Below are positions 24,616-36,400 of a DNA stretch of 64,000 nucleotides, piece by piece; the stretch's first letter is position 1, and each line of letters begins with the position of its first letter. The DNA comes from Epiperipatus broadwayi (lineage: Eukaryota; Onychophora; Udeonychophora; Euonychophora; Peripatidae). The notes beneath the pieces are model-generated. The model was not told the DNA's origin. It did no database searches and saw only the letters and a program-made list of their open reading frames with translations. The translations under genes were made by a program, and so were the position numbers. The stretch spans positions 14,383,254 through 14,447,253 of the forward strand of contig JAQFVV010006197.1 of NCBI GenBank assembly GCA_028023455.1, read 5' to 3'.

Positions 24616-26152
24616 TCCCTAACTTTCAGAAACATTTTAATGAATTTAAATTAGAATTTGCAAATCATTTCAAAATGTTAATAAATTTTGAAGATGTTAA
24701 GATTTGGATGAATCAATAAGAAGATAACTATTGCACTATTAAGAACTGCAACAAAAATAGCTGGCACAAAAAAAAAACACAGCAATTTACCAGTATATTT
24801 TTTATTATATAAGAACAATGTATGATGACAAGAAGGAATATGAAAAAAAATTTAAAATTTTTATTAAGAAGAATTGAATATCTAGACTTTTATAATAATG
24901 ATATGAAAAAGAGTTAATAATGATATAAGAAAATATAATTGTTAATTGGCAAGGAATACTATAGAAGAAAATAAGGTTTCAAAAGTATAAAGCAACATCT
25001 TGATATTGGAAGGAAAGTTATAATAAGAAGAAAAGATGAAATTATCACTAAGTAAAAAGAATAGCATCATAAAATAAGTGGATGAATTTTATAAAGAATT
25101 ATATAATAATAAAGAATAAGAAAACAAAATATCCCATTCAGTTATTACATCTTCTGAATTACTGAGTATTCCAAATGATGAAGTGGAAATGCAATTAAAT
25201 CTATGAAGAAGGGTAAAACTTATTATTTTTTAAAAAATGTTGGCAAAGGATTGTACTTGATAAAGAAGTAATAGATAATTTGAAGAGTGCAGTTGTGTTA
25301 TTGATATATTTAAAAAAAGAGATAAACTAGATATTAGAAATTACAAACCTTTTAGTTTTATGCAAAATCTTTATCAAGATAAATATTACTCAATAAACTT
25401 TAGATTTTAATCCATCAAAACAATGAACTGGTTTTATGACAGTGAATCACATTCATGTATTGAAAAAAGTTAAAGTAGTAGCAAATGTGAGTTACCATTA
25501 TGTTTTAGATTTGTAAATTTTGAAAAAAGCATTTGATTTTATAATCATTCTTATTATGTTTACAGCATTATATCATCAAAATATAGATCCATAATATTAT
25601 TATAGTTATCAAAATGCAGCAGCGAATGGTTAGATTATATGGTGATATTAAGAAGATTAACATAGAGTAACAGTATATGACAGGGTGATTTCATATCTCT
25701 AAAACTTTTTACAGCAATTTTACAAGAAATATCTATTAAAATAGGACAAAGGAAGTAAAAATAAGTGGAGATTATTTAAGTCATCTAGATTTTGCAGATG
25801 ATATGGTTGATTTTGAAAATAATAGTTCAAAGCTTCGGGAAATGTTGCAAGAGTTATCGGGTGAAAGTAGGATCAAAAATAAATGCTAAAAAGACTAAAG
25901 AAATGTTCATTGGTATGAATTAGAAGAAGTTAACAAGTACAAGTATTTTGGTAATACAAATTGTACAAAATGGATTAAATTAATTATAGTATTAAATTTG
26001 GATGAATGTTTTTCATAAAAATAATACCTGTGGATTTGAAATGCAAAGTTTTTAATAGATGTATTTTACCAGTCCATACTTATGAATCTGAACATTTAAT
26101 AGAGAACTACAGATACTTCAGATACTCAATGAATTATGGAGAGATGTATTTT

Positions 26153-26252
26153 AGGATAGATGAGAAAATTCCAGCTATAATTGAAATCATTGAAATGGTT
26201 ATAGGATAGATGAGAAAATGCCAGCTATAATTGAAATCATTGAAATGGTTAA
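26153..26252 (+). repeat. 50-bp tandem duplication inside the RTE LINE
   Basis: The unit beginning AGGATAGATGAGAAAATTCC at 26153 repeats at 26203 with one or two mismatches. It arose after the LINE inserted. Confidence 0.85.
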
Positions 26253-26810
26253 GAAATTAAAATGTTATTGGGAAGAACATATTGCTAGAAGAGATAACAA
26301 CAAATGGCCAGTTGAAATTTTAAAGTGGATCCCAAGAGGCTGGAAAAGGCATAGAAAGAGATTATATGTGAGATGGATGGATGAAATATGTTGAGGAGAA
26401 GATAGTCTAGGCATTTGAAAAACTGAATTAAACTTGGTGAAATTTCATCCCACAGTGTATTAATTACAATTGAAGATGATAACGAGAATGAAAATTTCCA
26501 AAAAAAAAAACCTAAAAAAACATTAAATTCTTAAATGTATTTTTAGATTTAATTATTAAGTATTTTGTGAAATTTTTGCTTCCTAAAAGAAACATTTGTA
26601 TTAGTGTTTGTAATTATTACAACCATATTTTTTGAGTTTAATTTACATTATATATAGTTCTTTATAAAATTCTTCCACACATTCTAATTTTAGTAATAAG
26701 GCCAACATGTCTTATTGCTGAAATAACCTTATTTCCAATAAGAAGATGGTTTCTATATCTTTAAAACTTTTATTTGCTTTTAGAATTTTCTTATTTTTAA
26801 TATCATATTC

Positions 26811-26965
26811 TAGTGCCTACTCATCCATTATCCCCAGACTATTTCTAGCTTGTGGAACAAACCTTCATGCATTCATTAACTACTCTGTTTTGCATTGGAT
26901 GGCACTGCTGTAGAGAATTTTGCCTGTTTTAACAGCTTATGTAAGCATAGGGAATAGTAATCATG
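26811..26965 (+). repeat. hairpin-family repeat, second copy
   Basis: TAGTGCCTACTCATCC, then CCCCAGACTATTTCTAGCTT, then CATTGGATGG and GTTTTAACAGCTTATG. The first half matches 45059-45110 and 9870-9905; the second half is the inverse of 9745-9770. Same dispersed family as 9785-10055. Confidence 0.5.
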
Positions 26966-27659
26966 TGATGTTTAGTTAATCAAAATGTATTATGTTGCTA
27001 ATAAAAAAATATTTTTTATATTATTTCTGTATTTATAACATTATTCATATTTATTTATCAGTTATTATATTATTAATGGCAACATCAAAGACAACTTAAT
27101 TTTTCAAAGCTATTTGTATGTTTTTTTTTTTAATAAACAAAGTTAATTTTCATTTTAAAAATAAAGTTTTTATAATCAATATTATGTAACTACCATCAAA
27201 GCAGTTGATTATAAGTAATAAAATAGTGCACAACACATATTGCTAAATTACCCACACCCACTTCATTGTGAATTACATATATTTATAACTTTTTTTTTAC
27301 TTCACTGAGTTTTAACAAAAAATAAATTGTTAAATTTCATTATTTAATCGTTATATTATTATATGTAAATGAATATATGTATATTTAACAAATTCAGAAT
27401 AAATTTAAAAAAATTTAGTTGAAAATATGCTTTAGGTTTATCCATGAATTTGTGTTAATATAGTTTGTGTATATATATATGTGTGTGTGTGTAAAAGTAT
27501 AATTTTATTTATTTAATAATTTATGTTATTATATATATATATCAGATTGCTATCTGCTGAAATTTTAAAGAATGTCTGAATTGCTAAGATAGTTATACTC
27601 TGTAAAACAAAAAAAGCTATTAAATATAACTGCGGCAAATATAGGAGTATTGTTCTCCC
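26966..27659. other. AT-rich spacer with (TG)n/(TA)n microsatellite
   Basis: Mixed (TA)n and (TG)n at about 27473-27493 and (TA)n at 27532-27542. Nothing else recognised. Confidence 0.6.
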
Positions 27660-27678
27660 AGTATTACAGATATGGTTT

Positions 27679-29500
27679 TTGGCATTTCCGAATTTTTGTC
27701 GTGTAAAGCTTAATCAATCAATTCACAACATTAATGCGATTAGGAGACAAGTTCAGATGTTCATTCTCAATGAGGTTATAGCAGAGTGTAGAAGAGAACT
27801 GGCCAGAGCAAACAACAGATTTAATATTATTCACCACAACAGAGCACCATTGGCTGATATAGTTGAAAAATGCAATAGACTGAGAGCACAGTTGGAATTA
27901 AAATTTAACAAGAAGATCCAATTTTTAGCTGTTAAGCAAGGCATACAATTGCAGTCACAGAAGCAAGATGAATTCGTAAATTTATCAACTTTTCAGATCC
28001 CTGAAAGAGTGAAAACAGTCCTGAATAAAGGTCCTAGATTTGTTGGGGAAGGGTGGAAGTGCCCTAAGATGGAGCTGATGGCTGATACTGAGGCTGGTTT
28101 GGAAAATAACCCTCTTAAGGACACGTATATAGCAAGAATTGCAAGTGGTTTGCGACATAAGGCTATACATCCAAAGAGAGATCAGTGGAGAAATAGGATA
28201 GCAATAACATAAAGGTTTATGAATCAACAGAATATTACAGCTACGAAAGAGGACAAAGGTAATAGATTTGTAATTATGGACACTAAGGATTATAGGCATA
28301 AAATTCAGCAACAAATTGACAAGCTAAAATTTAGAAAAGTGCCTGAGATTAACTTCATGTTAAATAAAGATAAATTTGTATCATTTGTGCTTAGACCATA
28401 TACATCCAAAGCATTTACAAAGGCTGAATACCTGAAAATATATCCTTCATCCACTACTCCCCCTAGAATTTTTGCAAATGCTAAAACCCATAAAGAAGGT
28501 GTGCCTTTGAGGTTGATGATTGACTTTGGCGGAGTACATTACTATAAAGCAGCAAAGATCATAAATAAGTGGATTACCCAAACTACTGGATATGGAGAGT
28601 ATGCTGTCAAATCATCATTTGACTTTGTTGAAAAATTGAATAATAATAATCCAGAGCAAAACACAAAGATGACTGCACTGGATGTAGCAGAGCTATATGG
28701 ATCGATTGATAGACCTAAGTTGATCATAGTGGTAAGGGAAGCTCTCATTAACTATGTAATGACTCTTGAGTGGGTCAAGTTTATTGTTGCATTGCTGGAA
28801 TGGATGAACCAAAATATTTATGCAGTTTTTACTCATGAGTGGTATCATATGCTCAACGGTTGGCCGGTGGGTCTTCTGATGAGCGGAATCATTGTCAGCG
28901 TTATGATGAACGCATATAAACGGATTATTGTACCTAGATATATGGATAGTGGATTAATTCTGTATGCTAGGTATGTAGATGATATTTTTGTGGCAGCTCC
29001 GGAGAATACCATAGAAGACATTAAAACTGACCTTATAACAGCTTCAGGCCTAAATATAAATGTAAATCAGGAGGAAGCACTGAATAGTATCAAATATCTG
29101 GACCTGCAAGTGATAATTGAAGCTAATCATTTTTACTACAAAATGAACATTAAGCCTATTAACATCAGAGGTCACATACATTACTTATCAAATACACCAG
29201 ATATACATAAATTTGCTGGCTTCAAATCATTTTTACATAGAGATAACTGTTTGTGCAGCTTTGAAGCTGACAAAAGAAGCAATATAGAAACTTATAGAAA
29301 TGAGCTCATCAAGGCAAAATATAGTCAAAGAGCCATTGATAATGTTATTAAGAAATTTAAAAGAGGGCCTAATCACAGGTTGAAACAAGATAAACTGCGA
29401 ATTTTACTACCATATATCAAAAATATTGATAGAAACTTGCAGACAACTTTTTTGCTCGAGTTTAGTGTGTGTTTTCGTTCACCCAAAACAACACCAAAGG
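27679..29500 (+). pseudogene. PLE-B reverse transcriptase ORF with one in-frame stop
   Basis: One frame runs from 27679 to 29646 with a single TAA at 28210-28212. The first 177 codons are the helical PLE N-terminal region (EFVNLSTFQIPERVKTVLNK, GPRFVGEGWK). Motifs after the stop, numbered from Met 28219: KEDKGNRFVIMD (10-21), PRIFANAKTHKEGVPLR (82-98), motif A ALDVAELYGSID (153-164), motif B NGWPVGLLMSG (213-223), motif C YVDD (252-255), YLDL (293-296), thumb HYLSNTPDIHKFAGFKSFLH (321-340), and FRSPKTTPKV near the end. All catalytic Asp residues are present. Residues after about 425 are in the wrong frame for the endonuclease. A read-through or one mutation separates this from an open RT frame. 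Confidence 0.85.
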
Positions 29501-29522
29501 TCATATTCTTCCAGTACAAGCA

Positions 29523-29849
29523 CAGCAGGCGGTCTACAAGATTGCATGTAGTGAAAACAATTGACCGACTGCATATTATGAGGAAACGAGAGCATAGGTT
29601 CAAACAAGATTTTCCCAGCACGTGTATGCGTACAATAAGGCCTTAGTGGACTCATCCCACCCTTCAGTTTTTGTACAGCCTGCAATGGCTGTGGGTCATC
29701 GATGCAGACCTGAGAGGCCAAGAGTATTGTGTAGAGAGCGGAATGATTTGCGAAGGAGGGTTAAGGAGGTGTGTTATATCATTTCGGATGAACACGCGAT
29801 GAACAAGAGAGAGTCATTTTACGCCTTATCGAAGAAATGGCAAGTGTAG
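29523..29849 (+). pseudogene. PLE-B GIY-YIG endonuclease, frameshifted and with two stops
   Basis: In another frame than the RT, the text reads QAVYKIACSENN, stop, PTAYYEETRA, stop, VQTRFSQHVYAYNKALVD, then RRRVKEVCYIISDEHAMNKR and SFYALSKKWQV to the terminator at 29847. This aligns with the intact family A domain (VYKISC, AYYGET, TRTSQHH, KEACFIA, FAISRKW). The catalytic-loop Gly of YYGET is Glu here. The frameshift relative to the RT lies near 29500-29525. Confidence 0.8.
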
Positions 29850-29943
29850 GTGTTTTGATTCTAATTTGCATATTTACCCAGTAGTCGGATATTTGCATAT
29901 TTGTATATCGTTTTTAAAAAACGATGAGAGAATTTGTACTTCT

Positions 29944-29980
29944 TGATAATGAAGGATAACTCTTCGAAAACGTTTGAAGG
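29944..29980 (+). other. PLE-B 3' tail hairpin module
   Basis: TTGATAATGAAGGATAAC then TCTTCGAAAACGTTTG: a GAAG/CTTC hairpin followed directly by GAAAACGTT. This matches the usual PLE tail style (CTGATGAAGG..., ...CGAAACGTT), with small insertions in the first box. Possible decayed hammerhead core. Confidence 0.4.
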
Positions 29981-30010
29981 TTTAATATAATTTATTATTT
30001 TTATAGAATT

Positions 30011-30739
30011 GTTCAATATAATTGTTCAATTTATTATTATATTCGAATTATATATGTGTGCATATTTAATACTAATACTTATTAAAGTTTTACATGAATT
30101 AATGTAGAATAGAAAAAAAAGATGACTTTTATAAATGACTGTTCACTCTTAGACAACTTCATGAAAGTATTATAAAGTTATTTGAGTAGACAGGAACTTA
30201 ATTAAGTTCTGGAAATGTTCAACAAGATTATCCAGCTTAATTGATAATAAATGTATCATATTGGATTTAGAGAGAAATATAGAACAAATCTCCGTTTTAC
30301 TATCTTCTTTTTTATTCTTTTGCAAAATGCATTTGAAAACAATGATATTGTTTTATATTATTCTATCTCACTATTCAATTTCGCAAAAAAGAGATCACAA
30401 CTTTAAGCAGAAAGCTTTTCTTTGTTGATAATATAACTCTTGAAGCTATCATTTAGTCTAACACTATTATATAGTTAGAGAAAATAATCCTTTTTTATAA
30501 TATATATATATATATCAGAAAAATAATGATGCTTATTAGAGAGATTAGTGTGACCTTTAATTATTTTAAATTCAACAGTCAAAAACTTGTAAGTATCTAC
30601 TTGGGAAAAACTTTTTCTATATTTAGTTACTTATCAATAAGGTCATAGACATTCAAGAATATAATGTATTTGGTCTATGGTTTTAACATCTTTTATATGA
30701 ATCAAAGACCTGCACTAAGTCCTCAAGACAAGAAAAAAA
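30011..30739. other. AT-rich DNA, nothing recognised
   Basis: No ORF match or repeat structure. Confidence 0.5.
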
Positions 30740-31210
30740 AGCAACTTTCTTTTGCTACTGTCAAATAGCAGTCTAAATTGAAGTGGATTAAAAACTCTCT
30801 GAAGTCTATAATTGGGATGCTAAATAAAAAAGCAAAGAAATTTAATTTAGATATAAATACCCTCAAAGCAATAACAATGGTGTTGGAAAAGAAATAATTA
30901 AGAATAAGAGTAAAAAGTGTGTATATTTTGAAACTAATATAAGTAGTGATTTTGATTATCAAAGAAAATATAAGATTTAAAAAAAAAATTAGATGAATTT
31001 GAGACATGCATATTACTATTATACTATATGGTAATGAAATGTGGATAATGACAAAACCTTTATGGAGAAGAATCATTGAATTTAAAGAAACATGCTACAA
31101 TGAGTTATTGAAAGATGGATATTTTCAAAGAAGATTTCAATAAAGAATTTCCTATAAAATGAATCAATCACAATTTTTTTTAAAGAGATTTGTAAAGAGA
31201 AAGTTTAAAT
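30740..31210 (+). pseudogene. LINE C-terminal domain scrap
   Basis: Broken plus-strand frames read ILYGNEMWIMTKPLWRRIIE, then FKETCYNELLK at about 31015-31105. This matches the post-RT block 'LLYGsEtWtlTk.l..ri.aFE..CyRrmLki' common to many non-LTR elements. Upstream 30760-30900 fits the preceding 'RI..AK' helix only loosely. No RT motifs remain. The family differs from the 23.5-kb RTE copy at this block. Confidence 0.55.
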
Positions 31211-31880
31211 TGTTTGAATAATATGAGAAACTATCCTATTTTTTTGATATTACATCCAAAAGTAAGACCTATAGAATATGAACAACATATTTTCTCATCA
31301 TTCTCGCAATGAATATGTAAAACTGGAGCGAGTGAATGAAAAAAGCATCATACATTGTTGATTTCTGATGACGAGACTTGCATTTGAACAAGTTATTTAT
31401 ATATAATGAAAACTTTGTCATTAAAAAACAAGAGGGGAAATGTTTAAAATAATTCTAAGTTTAAAATTAGAAAAGACACCAGGCAAAAAGAGTCGTCTCA
31501 TTCATTGGAAAGACTTGGATAATATCAAAGAAAAAGTTCCATTTATTTGATCCAAAACCTTTTTTACTTTTTTTTTTTTTTTTTGCTGGAATGTGTTCTA
31601 GAAGCTCCAAGATCTTGATTCTGTTACTATAACCATGTACTAAACTCTGCATAGATTCAGAGAGTAACTTAAAGTTAATATTTCAAATAGAAGTTATATA
31701 AATTATTGAAAATGATTTTTAAAAAAGTTTTGAAAGATTTTCCTAACTGAAATTATTTACTGTTTCAAATATTCACTTCATTCATAACATAATGATTATA
31801 CAAAACTTTATCAATTAAATTTTATAAATAATCTAATGAAGTGACAACTGTCAATCTTTAAGTGATATTTTCGCTAAGAA
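31211..31880. other. no gene; isolated CTGATGA ... GAAC motif at 31360
   Basis: TTTCTGATGACGAGACTTGC followed by ATTTGAACAAG resembles a degraded PLE/SINE tail module, but no flanking element can be recognised. Confidence 0.3.
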
Positions 31881-31892
31881 AAAGAATAAGGT

Positions 31893-31995
31893 GTCTTGCA
31901 TTGGTGGTCGAGAGTCAGCGCGACTGCCTTGCACTTGCAGGCGATTGCCCGGGTTGCGAGTTCGCGGCCGATGCTATGACACTTTTAAAAAAAAG
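31893..31995 (+). mobile_element. tRNA-derived mini-SINE with 12-bp target duplication
   Basis: Flanked by identical repeats AAAGAATAAGGT at 31881-31892 and 31996-32007. Leader TGTCTTGCATTGG, A-box-like GGTGGTCGAGAGTC, GCCTTGCACTTGCAGGC, B-box-like GGGTTGCGAGTTCG, acceptor-like GCCGATGC pairing with GCATTGG, the shared 3' end GATGCTATGACA, then T4/A8. Only ~103 bp, little more than a tRNA with a tail. Same family as 24501 and 45216. Confidence 0.85.
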
Positions 31996-32159
31996 AAAGA
32001 ATAAGGTTTAAAAGTATTTATTTTATGTCTATGTAAAATATGATGCAGCTTTGTAAAATTATTTTGTAAACAAAAGTTATTTTAAAGGAATGTAAATATT
32101 TTTCCAAATTTTTATCAATTTTTATTTTTTCTTATACAATTTTATTTTTATATTTGAAC

Positions 32160-32320
32160 ATGTCTTAAATGGTTTAATCTAGTAGTAGAGTGATAGACTC
32201 TAGAGCTAAAAGTTCATAAAAAGTGGCTCCATCTGACTGAAACTTTCAGACCCAAACTAGGTATACAGTAAACTTCCAATCAACAAATCATTCAATTTTT
32301 TTATTATTTAAAAATATGAT
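32160..32320 (+). repeat. possible decayed SINE
   Basis: GGTTTAATCTAGTAGTAGAG is A-box-like, and AAACTTCCAATCAACAAATC then ATTCAATTTTTTTATTATT resembles the tails at 9610, 33930, 35210 and 41050. Weak. Confidence 0.3.
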
Positions 32321-33074
32321 GCCAAGAGCATAGCATAAGACCAATTAGTATGGTCTTCACCATGCATGGTGTTAAACCAGTGAAATTTAACAGACTGACC
32401 ATGGCCCCACCTTTATTGTAAGCCTTATTTCAAAAGATTAATTTAATATTTTCTTTCTCTGAGAGGATATGTCTGGAATTTGAGTATAATGGAGAAGTGC
32501 AATTAAGCAAAATGCTAAAGTCTTTCAAAAAGGAATAGAATTGATATGTCAAATAACTAGATTAAAAAACAGCCGATGGACTTATACTTATGTTTAACGT
32601 TTGTTCTTTTTTTTTTTTCTGGACTTAGTAACAGTCATAGGTTTATGAGTAGCTGTTAGTAATGATGGTTAATATTATTGCTGTTAATAATCACAACTAA
32701 AATGTGACAGGGAATTATTATATCGAAAATTCAGTTGTCTTTTTTTATATATATAAAAAAAATGGCAACAAAGAAATAAAGTAGTTTTAATTGTGTAAAG
32801 TTTGTTGTTGTTGTTGTTTTTTAATTTACTCTCGTCGATGTGTTTCTTAATTTAAATTTTTTTTTCAGTTTTAGATAAGAATCTTTAATTATAGAAATGG
32901 CATTTCCTTTTTGTTCAAAAATAAAAATCTGCTGTTTGATTTTGTAATTACTGTTAATGTTGTATTTACCAGGCAGAGGTTTTTTATTTTTAAAAAGGTC
33001 GTTAACATTAATATGCACACACTTTCATTATATATTTAATAAAATACTAGTTTTCTACTTCACCTTTGATTAGT
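32321..33074. other. AT-rich DNA, nothing recognised
   Basis: Only simple repeats such as (GTT)n near 32802-32818. Confidence 0.5.
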
Positions 33075-33442
33075 TAATAGTTTAGATTGCGCTTTATGCA
33101 AAAAAATGAAGCTTGTCTCAATGTTATTAAAAGTTATATGGCTTAGAGCTTTCAGAGACCTTGTGTCTCCATAATCATAGCCTACTTTTAACTGAAGTTT
33201 AGTTTTGGTTTATGTAAAATTTTATGCAAATTTTATAACGACCATTTTCTGGAGATTGCAAAGCACGGTTCTCTCCAGTTTATTGCACAATTGTCATTTG
33301 CAATAAACCAAAACTAAACTTCAGTTAAAAGTAGGCTATGATTATGGAGACACAAGGTCTCTGAAAGTGCTAAGCCATATAACTTTTAATAAGATTGAGA
33401 CAAGCTTCACTTTTTTGCATAAAGCGCAATCTAAACTATTAT
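33075..33442. mobile_element. two PLE-A 3' ends head to head (inverted pLTR-like structure)
   Basis: Arms 33075-33212 and 33304-33442 are ~138-bp inverted repeats (TAATAGTTTAGATTGCGC at the left edge, its inverse at the right), separated by a 91-bp loop. The arms match the 3' UTR of PLE family A at 12575-12730 (GTAGGCTATGA, GGAGAC, CTCTGAAAG, AAGCTTCACTTTTTTG). Read on the minus strand, the loop encodes the last residues of the family A endonuclease (CAIN, then CFAISRKWSL and a stop), so the left copy keeps the ORF end and UTR while the right copy keeps UTR only. PLEs are known for partial, tandem and inverted terminal copies. Confidence 0.8.
33336..33367 (+). other. hammerhead-like hairpin module in PLE-A tail
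   Basis: CTATGATTAT, then GGAGAC/GTCTC hairpin with an ACAAG loop, then TGAAAG. Its inverse lies in the left arm. Comparable to the modules at 12631, 29944, 39579 and 50483. Catalytic competence not shown. Confidence 0.35.
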
Positions 33443-36400
33443 ATATTTAAATGTTTTCTTAGTAGTTAAAATGTGATATCTTATTTAATTCATCACCACC
33501 AGTTTTTATGATTTCAATTATTTTAGCATCTTCAACCTGAAACTGCTAGTTGAACCTCAGAAAGTATTGTTACATTGAAAGAACTATTTTTTATCTTTCT
33601 AAATACTATGCAGTAATTGTAACAATTTTGGAAAATATAGGATAATTAAAAGATAATAAAGAAATTGATTTATGAATAAAAAGGCAGTATAATTTATTGA
33701 ATTAGACAGATGAGAGATTCTTGGTTGAATTAGATTTTTTGTTAAAGTACCATGCTAAACTTAGATAAATAACACTTCACATGCCACAAATATAACACTA
33801 CTTTTTAAATTAGCAAGTGGAATACTTTGTAAATTTTCCTGCATATGTTAATTTAATGATAAAATGATAAGTAGCTTCAAGAGATAAAGATTTTTGCATT
33901 AAAGCATAGCCTGATAATTCTGGTACTCAAATATATGATCTTCCAAGAAAAACTATTTGATTATTTTTAATATATACTGCTTAATACTTTCTTTAAAAAT
34001 AAGACATTTATATCTTTTTTTTTTATTGAAACTTGATTCCCCTGATAGTTTTGTAGTGAAATGAAAAAAGATTTTACAATTAGAAAATCACTTGATCTAC
34101 CAACCATCCATATTATTGTTGGAGAAGCTCTAAAGTGATTTAAGACACTCCCTGCCTTAACTAAATGGCATGTAAAAAAACTATAATTTAATAGATTAAT
34201 GGTGAATAAGCCATTAATTTGTAAATAATATATATATATATTAAAAAATGTAAGAGTATTATTTTTTTTAAATTTTGGATTGCTGCTCATTTTTCTGTTT
34301 GGCCAGATTTTTGATACAATATTTAAAAAACAAAACAAAAATGAAAAAATGCAACAAAAAAGGATATCTTTTTTAAATTCTTAAACAAGGCCTCAAATGC
34401 TTTTATGAAATCACAATATTTCTGCAATTTCCAATTATTTTATGACAAGTCTATGTTTTTAAGATCTCTAATATTTTCCAAGAATGTCAGATTAACCAAG
34501 AAGTGGATTACTTTATTGATTACTTTGTTATTTTGTACTTTTTAGTTGGTTATTTACATAAAAGCATTATTTAAAAAAAGGTGGGTTTTTTTTACATATT
34601 TTTTTACATTTTAGATATACTTACATATTAATTTAAAAAATGGTTAAAACTACAAATGTGACAAAATTTATAATTTTATAATAAGATGTGAAAATAAAAA
34701 ATACACCCTGTAATAAATGAATTCTAAGTTTAAATATGTGATTGTCTACTGTACAAAAATATTTATGTATTGGATTTGTAATTAATTCTCTAACCTTTTT
34801 TTTTTTCACATTTTTTATTTTTTCACAAAGTATTTATGAAATATTAAATATTTCAGAAGAATAATTCAGATTTTAAGAAAAAATGTTTACAACAAAATTT
34901 TACTCCGTAAATGTAATATTTTCATTAACTCAATTGCTAAAGATTTTTCTTGGGAATTATAAGTATGTGAATTTGAATTCTAAACAGAAACAGATTTTTT
35001 TTTCATTGTTAAAAAATCAAAAATGTGGACATCCTGACAGAAACAGAGACAGGCCAAGTTAATGCAAAAGCATTTATTTCAACCCTTAGACAGAATATCT
35101 GTTTATCTTTTGTCTATTCATATTATTTTTTGTCCTGCATTGTTTGGTATAATGGGAAAGAACAGATTTTGGGGTTCAAAATCCATGGTATAATAGTTCA
35201 AATCTGGATCTTCTAGTACTCAAACTTCCTATGAACTCTCAAGCAATAAACTGTTTGATTATGTACTATTATTATTAAAATTATTCTTACTATTAGTATT
35301 ACTATTATCCCTAATAACAATTTTTATAATGGTCAGTTAATTTAATAATCATAGTGTCTTCCTGTAAAGAATAATAGTTGAGACAAAAATTAAATGAATT
35401 TCCAAAAAGAAAATTTGATGTTCATTTGATTGACAGTCATAAAATTAATTTATAATTCTATGTAATCACTACTTTTTGATTGTTCTGTTTTTTTCTTAGT
35501 CATTGCTCAACAAATTTCAAAAAAAAAATAGAGTATCCAATTCTATTTGTAAAACAAGATTAAAGATATTATTATTAGATTTTTATAGGTAAATGTGGGG
35601 AAGTACTTCATCTAATAATAATATAATTTTCAATTATTATTATTATCTTTCAGTTCTTTATTTTGCTCAGAAATGTATATTATGATGTAAAATTTAGTTC
35701 AGTAAGTAGAATAAAAATTCCAGCATCTAAATTTCATTCATTATATTGAAAGTCATAAATTATGAGTTCTTATTTTACACATCCCTCTTCTGGACATACA
35801 TTTAGTTATGGTGGCTATTTCTTTAGTTTCAGCATTTAATACAGTGTAGTTTCTTCTATTAGCAAGTCTTATTTAGAGTTTTATCAAGGTTTAGCTATTT
35901 CATATATAGAAAGAGCTGCATCATTATTTATAGCAGTGTGTGTTTTCTTTTAGATTTTCAATTTAACGTTCGTATAAAATTTTGATATATCTTCTACTTT
36001 CACCTCAAATTGCATTTTATTGTTTCATAAAAACTAACTATCTTAAAATGTATTTTTAAATAATAAAAGATGTTGAAAGTAATTTCAAAAATATAGGATT
36101 TTTTATTTTTAATAGTTGGAGGGTATTTTATACTAAATGAAGAAATCTTTTTTTTTTTTGGGGGGGGGGGGTGTTTCTGTGTAACAGATGAATGAAAAAT
36201 TGATTTGCTTATTTGTTAAAATAACTTGACTATATATATAAAACACGTTAATGTGAAGATTAATGTGCTGTAATGGTTATTATTATTAAAAATGAAGATT
36301 GTAGAGAATCGTTCTGTATTTAGCTTTGAGGCTCATCTTGTCGAAATCCGCATATTAATCCTGATCACTATCTCTAAGTCTTCGTAAATTTTGTTCTATT

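Larger units (their letters stand above)
23522..26480 (+). pseudogene. RTE-type LINE, near full length but heavily decayed (copy 2)
   Basis: Broken frames follow the order of RTE / 'craniofacial development protein 2-like' elements. Endonuclease: WNELKEELSNIVWDIIRLGE (about 23890) and QMQIIQVYAL (about 24055), then a GKFDCGE-like block (about 24230). Linker: FNEFKLEFANHFKML (about 24640). RT: DIRNYKPFSFMQNL (about 25330), FVNFEKSIDFI (motif A, about 25510) and a FADDM-like motif C (about 25795). C-terminus: LKCKVFNRCILPVHTYESEH (about 26035) and DGWMKYVEE (about 26380). Length (~3 kb) fits the family. Stops throughout; a tRNA-derived mini-SINE is inserted at 24.5 kb and a 50-bp tandem duplication lies at 26.15 kb. 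Shares its 5' end with copy 1 at 11.14 kb. Confidence 0.75.
27660..30010 (+). mobile_element. Penelope-like element family B, best-preserved copy
   Basis: About 2.35 kb holding the N-terminal region, complete RT palm and thumb, a frameshifted GIY-YIG domain, and a 3' UTR with a PLE-style tail. PLEs encode one protein that nicks target DNA with its GIY-YIG nuclease and copies RNA with a telomerase-related RT. Exact ends and target duplication could not be fixed in the AT-rich flanks. Confidence 0.8.

Noticed and set aside
31360-31385. Stand-alone hammerhead ribozyme (CTGATGA ... GAAC)
   Set aside because: Second box lacks GAAA and no pairing stem II is visible.
33967-34338. Minus-strand 123-codon ORF
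   Set aside because: Low-complexity, rich in F/I/K/N/S as expected from AT-rich noise; no motif.
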